A program made the position numbers and the translations under genes. From positions 868,001-932,000 of the forward strand of contig CASHTG010000016.1 of the NCBI GenBank assembly GCA_949357655.1: a DNA stretch of 64,000 nucleotides, in the 5' to 3' direction. Below, in pieces: positions 1 to 11,887 of the stretch (position 1 is its first letter; each line of letters starts with the position of its first letter). This stretch comes from Parascedosporium putredinis. Lineage: Eukaryota; Ascomycota; Sordariomycetes; Microascales; Microascaceae. The notes under the pieces were generated by a model, which was not told the origin of the DNA, made no database searches, and worked only from the letters and a program-made list of their open reading frames with translations.

Positions 1-700
1 TCACAGGTGTAGAGGTAGCGGCGTAGGCGTCAAGACGTGCACATAAGACTGGTGACAGCGAGTGGCCAATCTCCTACGTGGGACAGGGCAGTTTTGGCAA
101 TGTTCTTCATTCAACTATCGTCGTCGTCGATCTGTCTCCTTCCTCCAAACAGTGAAACAAATGGATAAAGGAGAAAAAAATAAGAAAACACCAACACCCT
201 CTCCGCCAGTGGTGCCCTTTCAAGGGGGAATCATCTCTGCGTGCTAAATAGAAAACAAGAGGCTGCGATCAAGAGGAAACAGGGAGGTCGGTGTCTTCCT
301 TTTTTTTGTCATGTTTCCTCAGAAAGAAGTAGAAAACAAGAAGATAAAAAAATCCATTTATAAATTTCCTATTAATCGCATCCAGAAAAAAATAATACGA
401 ACCAGTCATATGTATAATAACCCTTTCCGTTTCGCAAGGAAGCGAGAAAAAAATGGGGGAAACAAGAAACCCAGGCCTATGGCCAGTAAAGGCAAGGCTC
501 AAGAGGAAGAGGGAGAAGAGAGGAAAGGGGAGGGAAATGCCGTCTTGCCCCCACGCGAGATGGTTGCAAGGGGAGTCCCTTTCCTCTCCAATCTCAGAAA
601 AGGAGAAGTGGCTCGTCATGAAAGTGTGTTCGGCTTGGTTCTTTTTTATGAAACGAAATCTACACAGGGAAGCTCTTTGCTCCGTGATCCCAAGCGACAC
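1..700. other. 3' flank of the cupredoxin gene, no gene seen
   Basis: This stretch lies downstream of the minus-strand cupredoxin gene that stops at 701. It is purine-rich on the plus strand with short A and T runs. The open frames crossing it have no recognisable domain and continue antisense into the cupredoxin gene. I see no RNA gene or repeat here. Confidence 0.6.
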
Positions 701-2011
701 TTAGCGGCGGGCGGGAGTGACGGGAGCGGGGGCAGCGACAGACGACACGGCCGCGGGGGCAGCGACGACTGGGGCGGCAGCACCGGCAACGACACCAGCA
801 GAGTTCATGTCTATCGTGCCTATAGATGGGTTGTTAGCAAAACTGTCACCGAGAGGGATTATTGCGGTAGAGAAGGGTCAAACTTACCAGCAATGCCGCC
901 GAAAGCGTTGAGGCCCTGGGTAGCGGGATCAGGGAAAGCACCGCCGGCGCACTGGACGGCGCACTGGCAAGAGCCATCAGCCGCGATGGTGCCCTGGCCC
1001 ATGACGATGCCGCCTCCAACGGTGGCGCTGTTGCCAACGGCGACGGGAGCGGTGGGGCTGACAACGCCGTTGGTGCCGGAGGCGGGGTTGATGGGGCCAG
1101 GAGCAGCAGCGGAGGCAGCGGCAGACTGGGCGGGGTCAACGGGCTGAGGAGCAGCAGGGGCAGCAGCGGGGGCAGCGGGAGCAGGGCCAGTTCCGCCGGT
1201 GATGGCAGTTCCGGGAAGGTCACCTCCGCGCTGGGCGATGGCGTTGGCCTGGAACTGGGCATGGGTCTTCTCGGCAGTGGGGTTGATGGAGAGGGCCATG
1301 CCGCGGCCGCAGTGGTTGCCCTGAGCGCAGAACATCCAGAGAGGGTCGGTGGTCATGACTTGCATGGCGACCTGGGGAGGAGGAACGATGGTGTTGTCAG
1401 GGTTGGGCATATAGCCAGAGTCCATGCCGCCGGCAAGAGGGTCGCAAGGGGTCTCGAAACCAGACTGGGTAACGGTGTGGTTCTGGCCGTAGAAGGTGAA
1501 GATGATCATGTCACCAACGTTGGCGGCGACCTCCTGGGGAAGAAAGAGAGACCCTGGGGACCACCGACATCGACGGAGTGGGTGGCGCCAGTGCCGGCAA
1601 CAACACCGCTAGCACCGGGCTGGATGGTGGTAGAGGCACCGTCGTTGCCGAGGATGGCGGTGGCGGCAGCGCCGGCGGGAACGGTCACGGTCTGGGTGAC
1701 GGTGACCTGCTGGTTGAGAGTGGTAGGGGAACACCACCACCCTGGCTGACCCAGACAATGACGGCGTTGACACCGCTGATGGCACCGAGGCCAATGCCGC
1801 CGAGACCACCGAGACCACCAAGACCGCCAATACCGACGCCGCCAACGGCACCGACGGGGACGCCAACGCCTACATTGGCAACACCGCCAACACCACCAAC
1901 ACCACCGATGCCATTAATGCCGACCTGGGGATCCCTCTTGACTTGCCTGCTGCTGCGAGCAGAGACGGCGACGGGAGCAAGAACAAGTGATAACGCGTTC
2001 GAGAACTTCAT
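701..2011 (-). CDS. Secreted glycine-rich cupredoxin-domain protein (two apparent frameshifts)
   Basis: Predicted secreted blue-copper-type protein of the fungal extracellular serine-rich/cupredoxin class. The start at 2011 gives a signal peptide (MKFSNALSLVLAPVAVSA) followed by a Lys-Arg Kex2-like site. Next comes a Gly-rich segment of GGVGG/GGLGG units, then a cupredoxin domain. The domain carries a His in QNHTVTQ and the Cys-x4-His-x4-Met loop (MFCAQGNHCGRGM), which supplies the usual His/Cys/His/Met copper ligands. An Ala/Pro/Ser-rich tail follows. A 68-nt intron (820-887) separates the last exon, which ends in TAA at 701-703. The frame breaks twice, at GGGG 1726-1729 and GGGG 1536-1539 (CCCC on the coding strand). 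One added C at each restores a continuous protein of about 414 residues. Copper binding is inferred from the motif. The role is unknown, though relatives are often cell-wall or host-interface proteins. Confidence 0.82.
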
Positions 2012-5000
2012 TTTGGCGGTTGTAGATTAAGAAGTTTTGGTTTTTGAGAAAAAAGCAAGAAAAAGCCGAGGCGAGAAGAAGACACTGAGAAACGAGATCG
2101 GTCCGAGCCGAGTATTACTGTGAAGAAAGAAAGACTGGGTTGGTTTCGAAAGGAAAGCTTTGGGTTGTTTTCTGGATGGTCGAGGTCCTGCTCGGAGAAT
2201 TGAAGAATAGGAACCGGAAGAAGAACGAAAGTACTGAGAAATGAACGACACACACAGGCGACGACGACGAGTGAAGAAGAAGAGAAATGGAAGAAGAAAC
2301 AAGACTTTTCTCAGCTTCGTAGTGTGAGGTGGGAATGGGCGGGCTTAAATTCGGGGCACGGCGATCCCACGGCCACGCCCCCTTTGCATCCCCTCAAGAG
2401 TCCCACCCTCGGCGGCCCGGAAGGGGTGGCAGCAGGAAGGAGGAGGAGAAGTCTCGAAACAAGGTTGGCAAATCTTCCATGGTGGGGACGACGCTCGGGG
2501 CCAGGTACGTCCGAATACCCAAGAAGCGGTTGCAATGCCCTTCGTTTCTCATGAGGCAGCGGTTGAAGGAAAGCAAGGGAGCCGAGTGTTCCATGCGTCG
2601 TTGCGAGGTACCTCCTCCGCATGAATTGGTAGAAGGGGACTTGGCAACTGAAGCTTGCCAATACGGGATGCAGGTACTCCGACAGGGACCCCTGGCACGG
2701 GCGGGTGTGTTTCTTCAGTTGCTGTGCGCTGCGCCTTCCATGCGTGGACCGCCCCATGTACCATTTCCCCGTGCCCGCGCGGGTCAGGTACTTTGTCAGC
2801 GCAGCCCGTCGAGCCAAGAGCTGGCCTCCCCGTCCATTTCAGGAGCAGAGGGTTCCAGACCTCGCGCTTGGAGAGAGGAGCTCGAGGCACTTCCAGTTGA
2901 GCCGCTAGGGGAGGGGAGGCGAAAAGCGGTCCCGCGGCGCGGCGCTCTGGGGCACGGGATTGCTCTGACAAAATTCGTCTCGGGTTGTGTTTAGCATTTT
3001 GCTACATCCCCTGCTTGATTGCCTAATCGGGAAACCGCTCAGACTTCAAGCTTCCTGGGCAGCATCGCAAAATTCCTTCACTGGCACCTTTTGTATTATC
3101 CACTCCTACTTTGCAGCTTTGCTCGATGCCACGCTGGACCCCCGACAAGACGCTTGCGGCCTTGATCAACCATGCGCCTTGACAAGCCAAGCTTAATCCA
3201 ACAGGGCCTCGCTTGGTTTAATTTCGTGGTCTTTTTTTTTTTTTTTTTCTCCAATTACAGCCTCTACCCACGGACACGGGTCCAATGAATAGATTGAGAG
3301 GCACGATGGGGTCGAAGAAAACAACGAGCAGGGCAGGAGGCAAAGGGGGAGAGAAGCTGGCGCTCCGATCCACCTGATAACGACCAAGACCAAAGTTTGT
3401 CGAGTCTCAAAATTTCCCCCTCTTAATCGCCGACGTAAACTCAAGCTTGGTGTATTAGCTCTTATCTCCCAGCGGCCGAATGAGTGCCGGGCTTTACAAG
3501 CAGGCAAAGCTGATCGATACCCACTACTTTAAAATTTTCGGGGCCGGAACTTTCGACTTCCTCCTCCCTCTTCGCCGGCCCCTTGAAGAAATCTGAGGCA
3601 AGGGGTTGTCCGGCCAGTGCCAAAACCGCCCGAGCCTCTCTCAATAGCCCCTACTTTCCCAATGCTATACAGTATGACCCACGGCTCGAGGGCCACCCAA
3701 GTTGAGAACTCGAAACACAGAGCGCTGGCTTGAAACGGCTGTGGCGGCAAGGGTTCCCTTACCAATGGGGATAAATTTGGTCCCTCCCAGCCACACGGTA
3801 CATTCCACCAGTGACATTTACCCGCCAAACGTCAGCCTAACCTTGCCTTCAAAGTGCCATCCATATCTCGAGAGTGTGATGGTCACGATTTTGACGCCTC
3901 TCCCCCTACATGCCACCCATGTCGTGAGTCTCTGGAAGGGGCGAGAAAGGGGCAAGAGTCAGCCGTGCGGTTTCTCCTTTAGCCTCGGCGGACCCTCCAG
4001 TCTCCTTGGAATTTCGGAGATTATCCCCAGTCGCCCTGATTGAGGAGCCCAAAGCAACCTTTGACCAGGTCGTGATATGGGATGCCAAGCTTTTGATTTC
4101 TAGTTTTGAAACTTGACGATTGGCTTCCCGCTCGCGAGGGTTAGATTTAAGCTCACGGGCAATCTGGATTCCAGATCCGCTCGCTACAGTTTCCGGATCT
4201 CAATTAAACATTGGGGACAGGAAGGGGAAGGGGATAGAAGAAGAGAGAGGAAGCGGAATCGTCGAAGAGCCAGGGCCGAGATAAACTCGATCCCCTCTTT
4301 TTGAGCATCGGTAGAAAACAAAAAACAGGATCACCTGTAGTGACCCAGTATTTTATTCGCCATGCTCGACACATCGTCTAGTGGAAGGAATCCTTATGCT
4401 CCAAGACTTGGAGAGGGTGTCGAGACAAGAAGCCGAAAAGCTCTATGAAGTGCAAAATTGGAGGAGTGGTATACTTCGAGACCAATGGCTGGCCACAATT
4501 ATTCCCTCCACCAAAGGAAACATCCATCATTGGATGGCAGGCCTATTCTCGTCAACATACCTCGGTACACTCTGCTGGATCACTTATACACTGAGAGCCA
4601 GGGCATGGGCCCCCCTCGCCGACACGATGGGTTCTGGACCGCCGAGGTGGCAAAGCATTTTGAACAGAGTCCAATGATCAGACTCCAGCTTCAGGGATAC
4701 CCTGCGAATATCTCGTTACGTACCACGGATTTAGCCTTTTCTCAGTCCTACTCTGGCGGCGAACACAACCGCCTCCCACCTTTGACTGGAAAGCTGTCCT
4801 CCGCGTGTGTTTTGTGACACATCTTGTTACAGAAATCCTCGACCGTACTCGCCGATCATCCATTACCACCCCTGCCAAGCTGCGTTCGTGCTTCCAAGAA
4901 ACTTTTTTCTGGAGCGAACTTATTCCGCCGCCTCAACGCAAACCTCGGATTCTGTCATGCCGCTTGTCAAAATTTTTGTTCGCTCCCATCTTGGGAAGCC

Positions 5001-5022
5001 ATCAGCTACGTTCACTTCGCTA
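2012..5022. other. Intergenic between cupredoxin and SMN genes
   Basis: About 3 kb without a recognisable gene. On the minus strand 2012-2300 is strongly pyrimidine-rich, as expected for the promoter and leader of the cupredoxin gene. A T run of 17 lies at 3232-3248. Open frames over 2311-2994 exist in several overlapping frames on both strands, carry no domain and look like chance frames in GC-rich DNA. Confidence 0.55.
3232..3248. repeat. T17 homopolymer
   Basis: Seventeen consecutive T residues in the intergenic region. It is a simple homopolymer with no linked gene. Confidence 0.95.
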
Positions 5023-6112
5023 CTAGTTCTTATTATCCGTCGAAGGCTGCTTTGTCTGCTGGCCCTCATACAATCCCGTGTAGTATCCCGCGTAGTACCA
5101 GGACATGAGTAATCTCTTGAGCCCCTCATCTTGCACTAAAACCTCACAGGTTGCGTATCGCACAATCGTTAGCACAGCCAACGCAAAGGCTGGAAAATGG
5201 TAGACGAGATATCAATGGGAAAACGCGGGATTCCTTACTTGACCCAAGCAGTCCTAACGGCGCAGCTGGTGGGGGTTGGCTTGGTAAGGCTTGGGAAGCT
5301 CGTGCATTCTGCTCCGAAACGCCCGCCTGAAAGCATGACGATCAGTCCAGTCCCTCGAACATGCACAAATGGGCTCGCAAATATGGAGAATGGCAGGATG
5401 GTTATCCCCAAGTAACCTGTCAAGCTTTCATGATCGCCTCGGATCGGCTCAAGGTTTCCCTCCGGTGGACGGAGAGTAGCAATGCGGTGCACTAAAGGGA
5501 GGGGAGGACAACGAGGAGGGGATTGAAGCAAGCCTTACGTACGTCCAAGCGATCACCTCGTGCTTTCGTTTCACTGTCAACCCTTGTTGCTGCCGGCTCT
5601 TCGAGAGAGGCCTCATCCGGTACTAGGGCCGCACGGGTCCTGAACGTAGATCAGTGTATCTTAGATTATCGGGTTCCAAATCGTTCATTGCGTAATTCAA
5701 CTGAGGATCTGTGTCTGCACGATGGCCCCTCGAGAGCAGCTGACTGCCCAACCGAGGGAGCAAGCAGGCACCTGTGATGAAAAGCGTGGGGTTTAAGGGA
5801 CACAACTTACTTTTCTGCCTCTTGCCCTTCTTCTCGTGCTTCGCCTTCTTCGTCTTCCTCAAGTTCACCCGGTCGAAGTCCCGTGACACGAATACTATGA
5901 TATTTCTGCCCAAAACTCAAGTCAGCCTTGCCTCTCTAGCTCTCTGATCATCCCCATTGCAAGAAGAGGAGGTGATGGGGAGGAACAAGGGCCCATGACG
6001 GATTTCAAGAAGATTTTACCTTGTACTCCTCCAAGGCTTCGTTCCATGAGTCTATGAGCATAGAGTCATCCCATACATCATCATGGCTCAATTCCTGGTT
6101 CGGGCCCTCCAT
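5023..6112 (-). CDS. smn1: Survival motor neuron (SMN) homologue, snRNP assembly
   Basis: Fungal SMN protein, which with Gemin2 loads Sm rings onto spliceosomal snRNAs. Six exons fit: 6020-6112, 5811-5905, 5539-5743, 5417-5491, 5239-5326 and 5023-5135. The N-terminus has the Gemin2-binding signature (VWDDSMLIDSWNEALEEYKK followed by YHSI). The last exon encodes the self-association YG box (LLMSWYYAGYYTGLYEG) and ends at TAG 5023-5025. The middle is acidic, Ser/Pro-rich and has no Tudor domain, as in the short S. pombe protein. Single-base losses are needed at about 5626-5628 (GGG), 5322-5324 (CCC) and 5271-5275 (GGGGG). With these the coding length is 675 nt, about 224 residues. The two ends are certain. 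The exact borders of exons 3 to 5 are less so. The gene is divergent from NOP15 across 744 nt. Confidence 0.85.
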
Positions 6113-6856
6113 CACAAAATAAATCGAACGGCAAGCTCGCCGTACCCCTCGACTACACTGAAGGTAGGAGGGCGTCCACGCTGGTGAACCGCTACAAATT
6201 TTGAAATTTCGAACGGCGAGTGAGGCAAAGGCTGCTGAGTACGTGAGAAGAGATCTGACGGGGTAGAAAGCTTGACGGGTGTAGATGTTTTAGTCGGGCG
6301 CAAGCTTGAGAGACCTGAGTCTGAAATTTGGGGGCTAAAGGTGGGAAAAGGAGAAAGCACTGGGACGTCAACAAGCATTTACTACGCTACATAAGAGAGC
6401 ACGCATCAAATGGCCCCCAGGGTCTTTGACATGCAGTATCGGTCGGGAAACCGTCAGATGAATTCGCATTCAACAGCAACACAAGTGTGCAAGATCGATG
6501 GGTGTGTTGATGTACGCTCTTGCGGTTGCAAAAGTTTAGCCTCCGATCCAGCGCGTGTCTCCCCGCCATTTCCTTAGCAGCATTGCCCGGAATACAAAGC
6601 TATCAAAAATGGGGGTTTAGATCAGAGGGGTTTATCAAGTCCAAGCGATTGACCAGAGATCTACTCCACAGCTACACCGTCCATCACAGCCAATGGTTTT
6701 CTTTACTGACGCCCGTCACCGAGCTCACCGCCCTCCCTCCATGGCAGAAAAGGATTTTTTTCTTGAACAAAAATCGTTAAGAGCTTGAGCGTCGGTCTCT
6801 GTCCCCGCCTTCACGCCTCTTGGGACAACAGTTTACGACACACCGTAACCTCAAAT
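6113..6856. promoter_or_regulatory. Shared divergent promoter region, SMN / NOP15
   Basis: 744 nt separate the SMN and NOP15 start codons, which face away from each other, so both promoters must lie here. I see no strong TATA box. Both genes serve RNA-protein particle assembly (snRNPs and pre-60S), so co-expression is plausible but inferred. Confidence 0.5.
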
Positions 6857-8133
6857 ATGGCCGCCAAATCTGAATATAAACCTAAAGGTATGCTGACAGT
6901 ATTGTTATCGTTTTCTTTACGCTCTTTTTGAACCCAAGTTCTTTTTCTAACTATCGAGTAGCCACCGGCCCCAAGGGCGGCAAAGCCAAGTTGGGCGATG
7001 CGAGAAAGCGAAAAGGTAAGACCATACTTGATCATGCTGTCAATGCTTGGCGAATTAGGTCTAACCATCTGATAGCCACCGAGGACGAGCCTGTCGCGAA
7101 GCCAAAGAAGATCAAGGCGGTAAAACCTGCGGAGAAGGAGAACGCCGGCAAAACGTCCATTCAAGAAAAGCCCCCAAGGAGAAGAGGCAAGCGAAGAAGA
7201 AGGCTATTGATGAGGCCGCAAATACCGACCAGGATGAAACTACCGCCAAGGCCGTATCGGGGGCACAAGATAGCGACCCTGAGGCTGAAGGAGACGACGA
7301 AGCAGGCAACGCTGAGGCCGACGCCCTAGCCGCCGCCATCGACAGTGGAGACGAAGCCGAGGAGGTTGACAAGGCCATTGCGCAGTTCGAGGAGGGACAG
7401 GATGTTGGTGCGATACCGAAGCTATCCAAAAGGAAAGGAAGGCGCTGGAGGCCGCCAGGAATGAGAAGCCCGGTGTCGTCTACGTTGGCCGCATCCCCCA
7501 CGGTTTCTACGAGCACGAGATGAGGCAATACTTCACCCAGTTTGGCCCTATTACTCGGCTAAGGCTTTCAAGGAACAAGAGGACAGGCGCGAGCAAGCAC
7601 TTTGCCTTTATTGAATTCGCGCAAGAGACCACCGCCGAGATCGTCGCCAAGACCATGGACAACTATCTCCTCTTCGGCCACATTCTCAAGTGCAAGGTTG
7701 TCCCATCCGAGAGGGTACACAAGGACCTCTGGGTTGGGGCTAACCGCCGGTTCAAGGAGGTGCCTTGGAACAAGATGGCTGGGAACGAGCTAAGCAAGCC
7801 CGCGACGCAATCAGCCTGGGAGAGGAGAGTCACGAGGGAGCAGAGGAGGAGGACGTTGAAGGCGGAGAAACTCAAGGAGCTCGGATACGACTTCTCCGCC
7901 CCAGTTATCAAGGCCATTCCCGCCCCGGTAGCACAGGCGAAGCCCGCCGAGATTGAGGGAGATGCTGAAAAGTCAGAGGAAGTGGAAGAGGCCCCAAAGG
8001 CACTTCCTGAACCCCTGTAGAGCCGGAGCCCGTCCAGGCACCGGAGCCGGCGGTCGAGGCAGAGAAGCCCTCCGCGAAGGTTCCCAAAGCGAAGAAGGCG
8101 GTCAAAGGCAGGAAGACAAAGTCAAAGGCGTAA
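6857..8133 (+). CDS. NOP15: NOP15-like nucleolar RRM protein, 60S biogenesis
   Basis: Homologue of yeast Nop15 / human NIFK, an RRM protein of pre-60S particles needed for ITS2-containing rRNA processing in the nucleolus. The exons are 6857-6887, 6962-7015 and 7076-8133. The N-terminus is Lys-rich and then acidic. The single RRM has RNP2 (VYVGRI) and RNP1 (KHFAFIEF), followed by the family signature NNYLLFGHILKCKVV (NYLLFGHILK seen). The tail is basic, ending in KAKKAVKGRKTKSKA and TAA at 8131-8133. Three single-base losses break the frame: CCCCC 7171-7175, near GCG 7410-7412, and CCCC 8012-8015. Correcting them gives 381 residues. Without correction the RRM-bearing frame would appear to start at an internal Met at 7520 and end early at 8020. 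Confidence 0.9.
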
Positions 8134-9202
8134 ATAGGCTGTTTTTTTTTCCGTATGGTTTCGTTTCAACCTTGATTATTCTTCAGTCATTATACAGGAG
8201 TTATTATTTTCCCCTTTTTCATCACAAATCACATTCACATGCGCATTAGACGTGTTTTGCTGTTCTGCTAGTCTCTTTCACAGCGTTCACACACTTTTGA
8301 AATGTTTGCCCATAGCGAACCCACAGCACCTGTTAAAATGTAGGCAAGCCGCGGGATTATAAAGGGTGTTTTTCGCTCTACTTCAGCAACGTATATGAAG
8401 AAGCCACAGAGTAGTTTGTATGGTCTTATTCAACAATGATCGCCGCCGAAGATGGAAATATGTATGGAGAAGAAAGGAGAAGAAGAAATTCAACTCTCCA
8501 CGATCCGCTCGTGGAGAAAATACCCACCCTGACAACCACCATTACTAATCACGAGGGGCAGCCATCCAGCAAGACCCTTGGCGCCGCTCCATTCCCTCGG
8601 ACGTTCTGCGTGTACCGCCGACACTGATGAACTGTGGAAGCGGTGCAGAGCTGTTCGTAATTGTGATTTCAACGAGAACCCACATTATTTTATATCTGGA
8701 TTATACAGAGTGTCATGATTTACGGATCAACCCAACTCGAGGTTCTGGACTATTTCTGCTCATAAATCCATCTCCTCCACTTCACAATGCCGAGCAAACC
8801 CAAGGCTTCGATCCGCCACGTTAGAAACGCTCGCCTAAGACGGACGTAAAAGTAAAACAGAGGCCTCAATCCACTAAGACGGTTCTTGGCCAGAGGATCT
8901 AACACAGTCTGCCCAGAACGCTCAACAGTGCGGGCATTCTTCCTTCGCGGCCAATTCTGTGACAAAACCAGAGCTCGCTTACGTATACCAAACCTCACGA
9001 TTCGTGTTCCATGTATTCAGAGAAAGAACACCCCCGTGTCTTATTATTAGGATGTTAACTGTTTACCAACAACGATAGACTCGACAAACCTCCGATCCCC
9101 CACAAACATCGCGATAACTCGTAGTTTACTCGCCCAATTTCGCCCCTGGTGTGCTCATCGAAACGCACAACCAGATGCGGCTTCTGAGAGCTCGCGCCCA
9201 TC
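8134..9202. other. Intergenic NOP15-RUD3
   Basis: Just over 1 kb between two plus-strand genes, holding the NOP15 3' end and the RUD3 promoter. T-rich sequence at 8140-8220 fits a 3' UTR. I see no further gene or repeat. Confidence 0.5.
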
Positions 9203-11257
9203 ATGTCTCCGTCCGCCCCTACTGAGCCGACACGATCGCTGGCGACTGGTAAGGTTTCCCTTCCGATTGGCACCCTCATTTCCAGACCACCAACACATCC
9301 GTGTCCTCTGTCCGACGTGGCGGGACAAGCAAGATGGCCTTCAAACCCCCACCCCAATGAATGCGCATACCTCGCATAAATCCGCCCCGCCCCTTCTGCC
9401 TCTTTCGTATTTTTTGGTGGTGTGCTGTGGTGTGCATACACGCCAACTAAGCTCTCTTGGGAACTAATCGGCTCACACTTCTATTGGACGGAACAGGGGC
9501 GAAGAAGAAGAGTGGTAAAAAGAAGAAGAACGCCAACAAACCAAAGGATCCTGTGGGCACGAGCAATGGCGAGGCTCAACTTGGCGACAACGACGAGGGC
9601 GGCTCCGAAGTTGCTGAAACCCCTGTTCAGGTATGATTGTGTGGACGGGGCTCCTTGTCCCGAGAAACTACCGCAAATTGCGGAGAGACCTGACCATTCT
9701 AACGCGCGGGGAGGTCGGCGACCCCAACCGATATAGGACACCTTTGAGCAAGAACTAGCCCCCGAGGTGACGATAGACGAGCCCACTACCCTAGATCCAA
9801 CCCCGAAAAGAAATCTACCAGCAACGGCCACCCAGCCGCCCCCGAACCGACCCCCGCCGAGTCGAAACCAGACCCTGCCCCAGGTCCGATACCCATGGCG
9901 GAAGACAGCGAATCCCTCCGTGCGGAGGTTGAGCAATTAAGAAAGCAGCTCGATGACCTCAATAAAACCCATAACGAAGAAGTCGAGGAGCTCAAAGCGG
10001 AAGTGGAAGAGGCCAATTCAGCGAGAGAGAATGCAGAGGAGCAATACCAGACATTATTAGGACGCGTTGAGAAGATAAAATCTACACTAAGCGACCGTCT
10101 AAAACGTGATCGGGAAGAGCTAGAGGAGAGCAAGGACCGGGTCGAGGAGCTCGAGTCTCAGAACGAAGAGCTGAGGAATAAGTCTTTGGCGGCCGAGGAT
10201 GAATCCACCAAGCTAAAGGAGGAGCTGTACGAGGCGGAGCGTGAACTCGCGAGCTTGCGGAGTCGTAACAATCTCTCGGCGCAGAACTGGATGAAGGAAA
10301 AGGATGACTACTCCAAGCTCATCACACATCTAAAGGAGGAGGTCGGCATGACAACCAATGCGATGGGCGAGTGGGAGGTTATTGCTATGGAGGAGAGGTC
10401 TGTGAAGGAGGATCTTGAGGGCAAGGTTGCCGAGCTCGAGAGCCAGATCTCTTCGGTGCAGCAAGCATATTCCAACGCCATAGCCGATCGTGATTCGCAG
10501 TCCGAAGCCGTGGAGAAACTTCAGTCAGCCCTCCAAGAGATACAAGAGGCAAGGAGAAAGGAGCTTCGTGAGATGGTGGAGCAGGTTCAGCAACTGGAGA
10601 AGAATGTGCAGGATGCCGATACCCGTGTGCAAAAGGTGGAAGAAGAGAAGGTCAAGCTGGACCAAGAGCTAGAACGCTGTGTGCCATTTGAAAAGGAGGT
10701 CAAAGAAAAGAACCTCCTCATTGGAAAGCTGCGACATGAAGCCATTATCCTCAACGACCACTTAACAAAGGCCTTGAGGTATCTGAAAAGACCAAGTCCG
10801 AAGACAGCGTCGACAGGTGTGTGGCAAAGCCCTCCCCCAATTTGCATCGTTTGCTCTCTATGGTTACTAATATCCCACTCCTAGGCAAATCGTCACGAAC
10901 CAAGTACTCCACTTCCTTACTCTCGATCGCTCCGATCCTAAGCGCTTCCAGATCCTCCAGGTTATGGCTGGCTACCTTGGCTGGACTGACGAGCAGCGCG
11001 AGCAAGCCGGGCTCGCACGTCCCGGCACTTCAATGGGAAGTCTCAAGCTCCCGCTATCACCCTTCACGCGAACACCTAGCACCGCTTCTCTCCACGCCGA
11101 CTTCATCACGGAGCATTCGAGCGGCAAGGAATCCCTAGCGGAACTCTGGGCTGGTTTCCTTGAGAGGAGCGCGGAAGAGGGTGCCGACGAGCGGTCAAGG
11201 AAAGACAGTGCTTCAAGCGCGGCAACAGCTGCCACGAGACCCGACGCCAAGGGCTAG
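9203..11257 (+). CDS. RUD3: RUD3-like golgin with GRAB domain
   Basis: Cis-Golgi golgin that tethers vesicles and is recruited by Arf through a GRIP-related (GRAB) domain. Four exons fit: 9203-9248, 9497-9630, 9737-10816 and 10885-11257. The N-terminus is Lys-rich (GAKKKSGKKKKNANKPKD), followed by Pro-rich sequence and a long continuous coiled coil from about 9895 to 10710. The GRAB domain starts near residue 387 (GKLRHEAIILNDHLTKALRY) and continues across the last intron with FQILQVMAGYLGW. Two single-base losses interrupt the frame: CCCC 9801-9804 and AAAA 10786-10789. The second would replace the last part of the GRAB domain by read-through into the intron. The corrected length is 544 residues. 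The start at 9203 gives a clean Met exon with a canonical donor. Confidence 0.9.
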
Positions 11258-11887
11258 CGGAATCTACTATCGAGTAGCGGTAACGACGAAAAGAAGAATG
11301 TACGAGTTAAGAATTCAACTTTTTTTTTTTTTTTTGAGAGCTGTTAGAAGTTTGGCATATAGCTGGGGGCCGGTGTCAAACACATCCTAAAAGATGTAGA
11401 CGTGACTTATGCCGAGCGAGCACAAGAGATGATGGCGGGAGCAGTTGCAGTTCCTATTTCTTTCTCTCCTTTTATCTTCCTCATCCTCCTTTCTCCAGCC
11501 ATGCTCGGTGATGAGGTGGGTAGTACGTCCTCTTTTTATTTCCTTTCGAAGGGCGTTGAGCTTGATGCACAGCATGGATTAATGGCTGATGAGAGGGCAT
11601 TGAACTGCATATACTCGTCATGTTTAAAGAAAAATAAAAATAAACACATTTCCTTTCCACGCTCCATCCATGTCTGATATCAATCATAACGTCAATTTGC
11701 GATACAGTACGTGTACATGCCTTTAGTCCAAACCAACAAGGTCGTCTATTCTAGCTAAAACGGACACTGAAGCAACCCACGCGCCAACTCCGTAGAAGTA
11801 TAAAGAAAAGGGCATCGGGAATACACAGCCACCCACTGAGGGGATGAAGGAAAGGAGGCGGCAAACCGAGGCGCAAACATTTCGACT
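11258..11887. other. Convergent 3' region, RUD3 / membrane protein
   Basis: About 630 nt between two converging genes, probably both 3' UTRs. It holds a T run of 16 at 11320-11335 just downstream of RUD3. No gene is visible. Confidence 0.5.
11320..11335. repeat. T16 homopolymer
   Basis: Sixteen consecutive T residues about 60 nt after the RUD3 stop codon, inside its presumed 3' UTR. Confidence 0.9.

Noticed and set aside
846..1262. Pro/Leu/Ser-rich open frame in the cupredoxin region
   Set aside because: It is a shadow frame of the GC-rich cupredoxin exon, which has clear domain motifs in another frame.
2311..2994. Overlapping long frames on both strands
   Set aside because: No domain, no signal peptide, no splice logic. 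Several frames stay open at once, as in GC-rich non-coding DNA.
4370..4400. TCGTCTAGTGG resembling the 5' end of a tRNA
   Set aside because: No matching anticodon arm, T-arm or 3' acceptor stem follows within tRNA distance.
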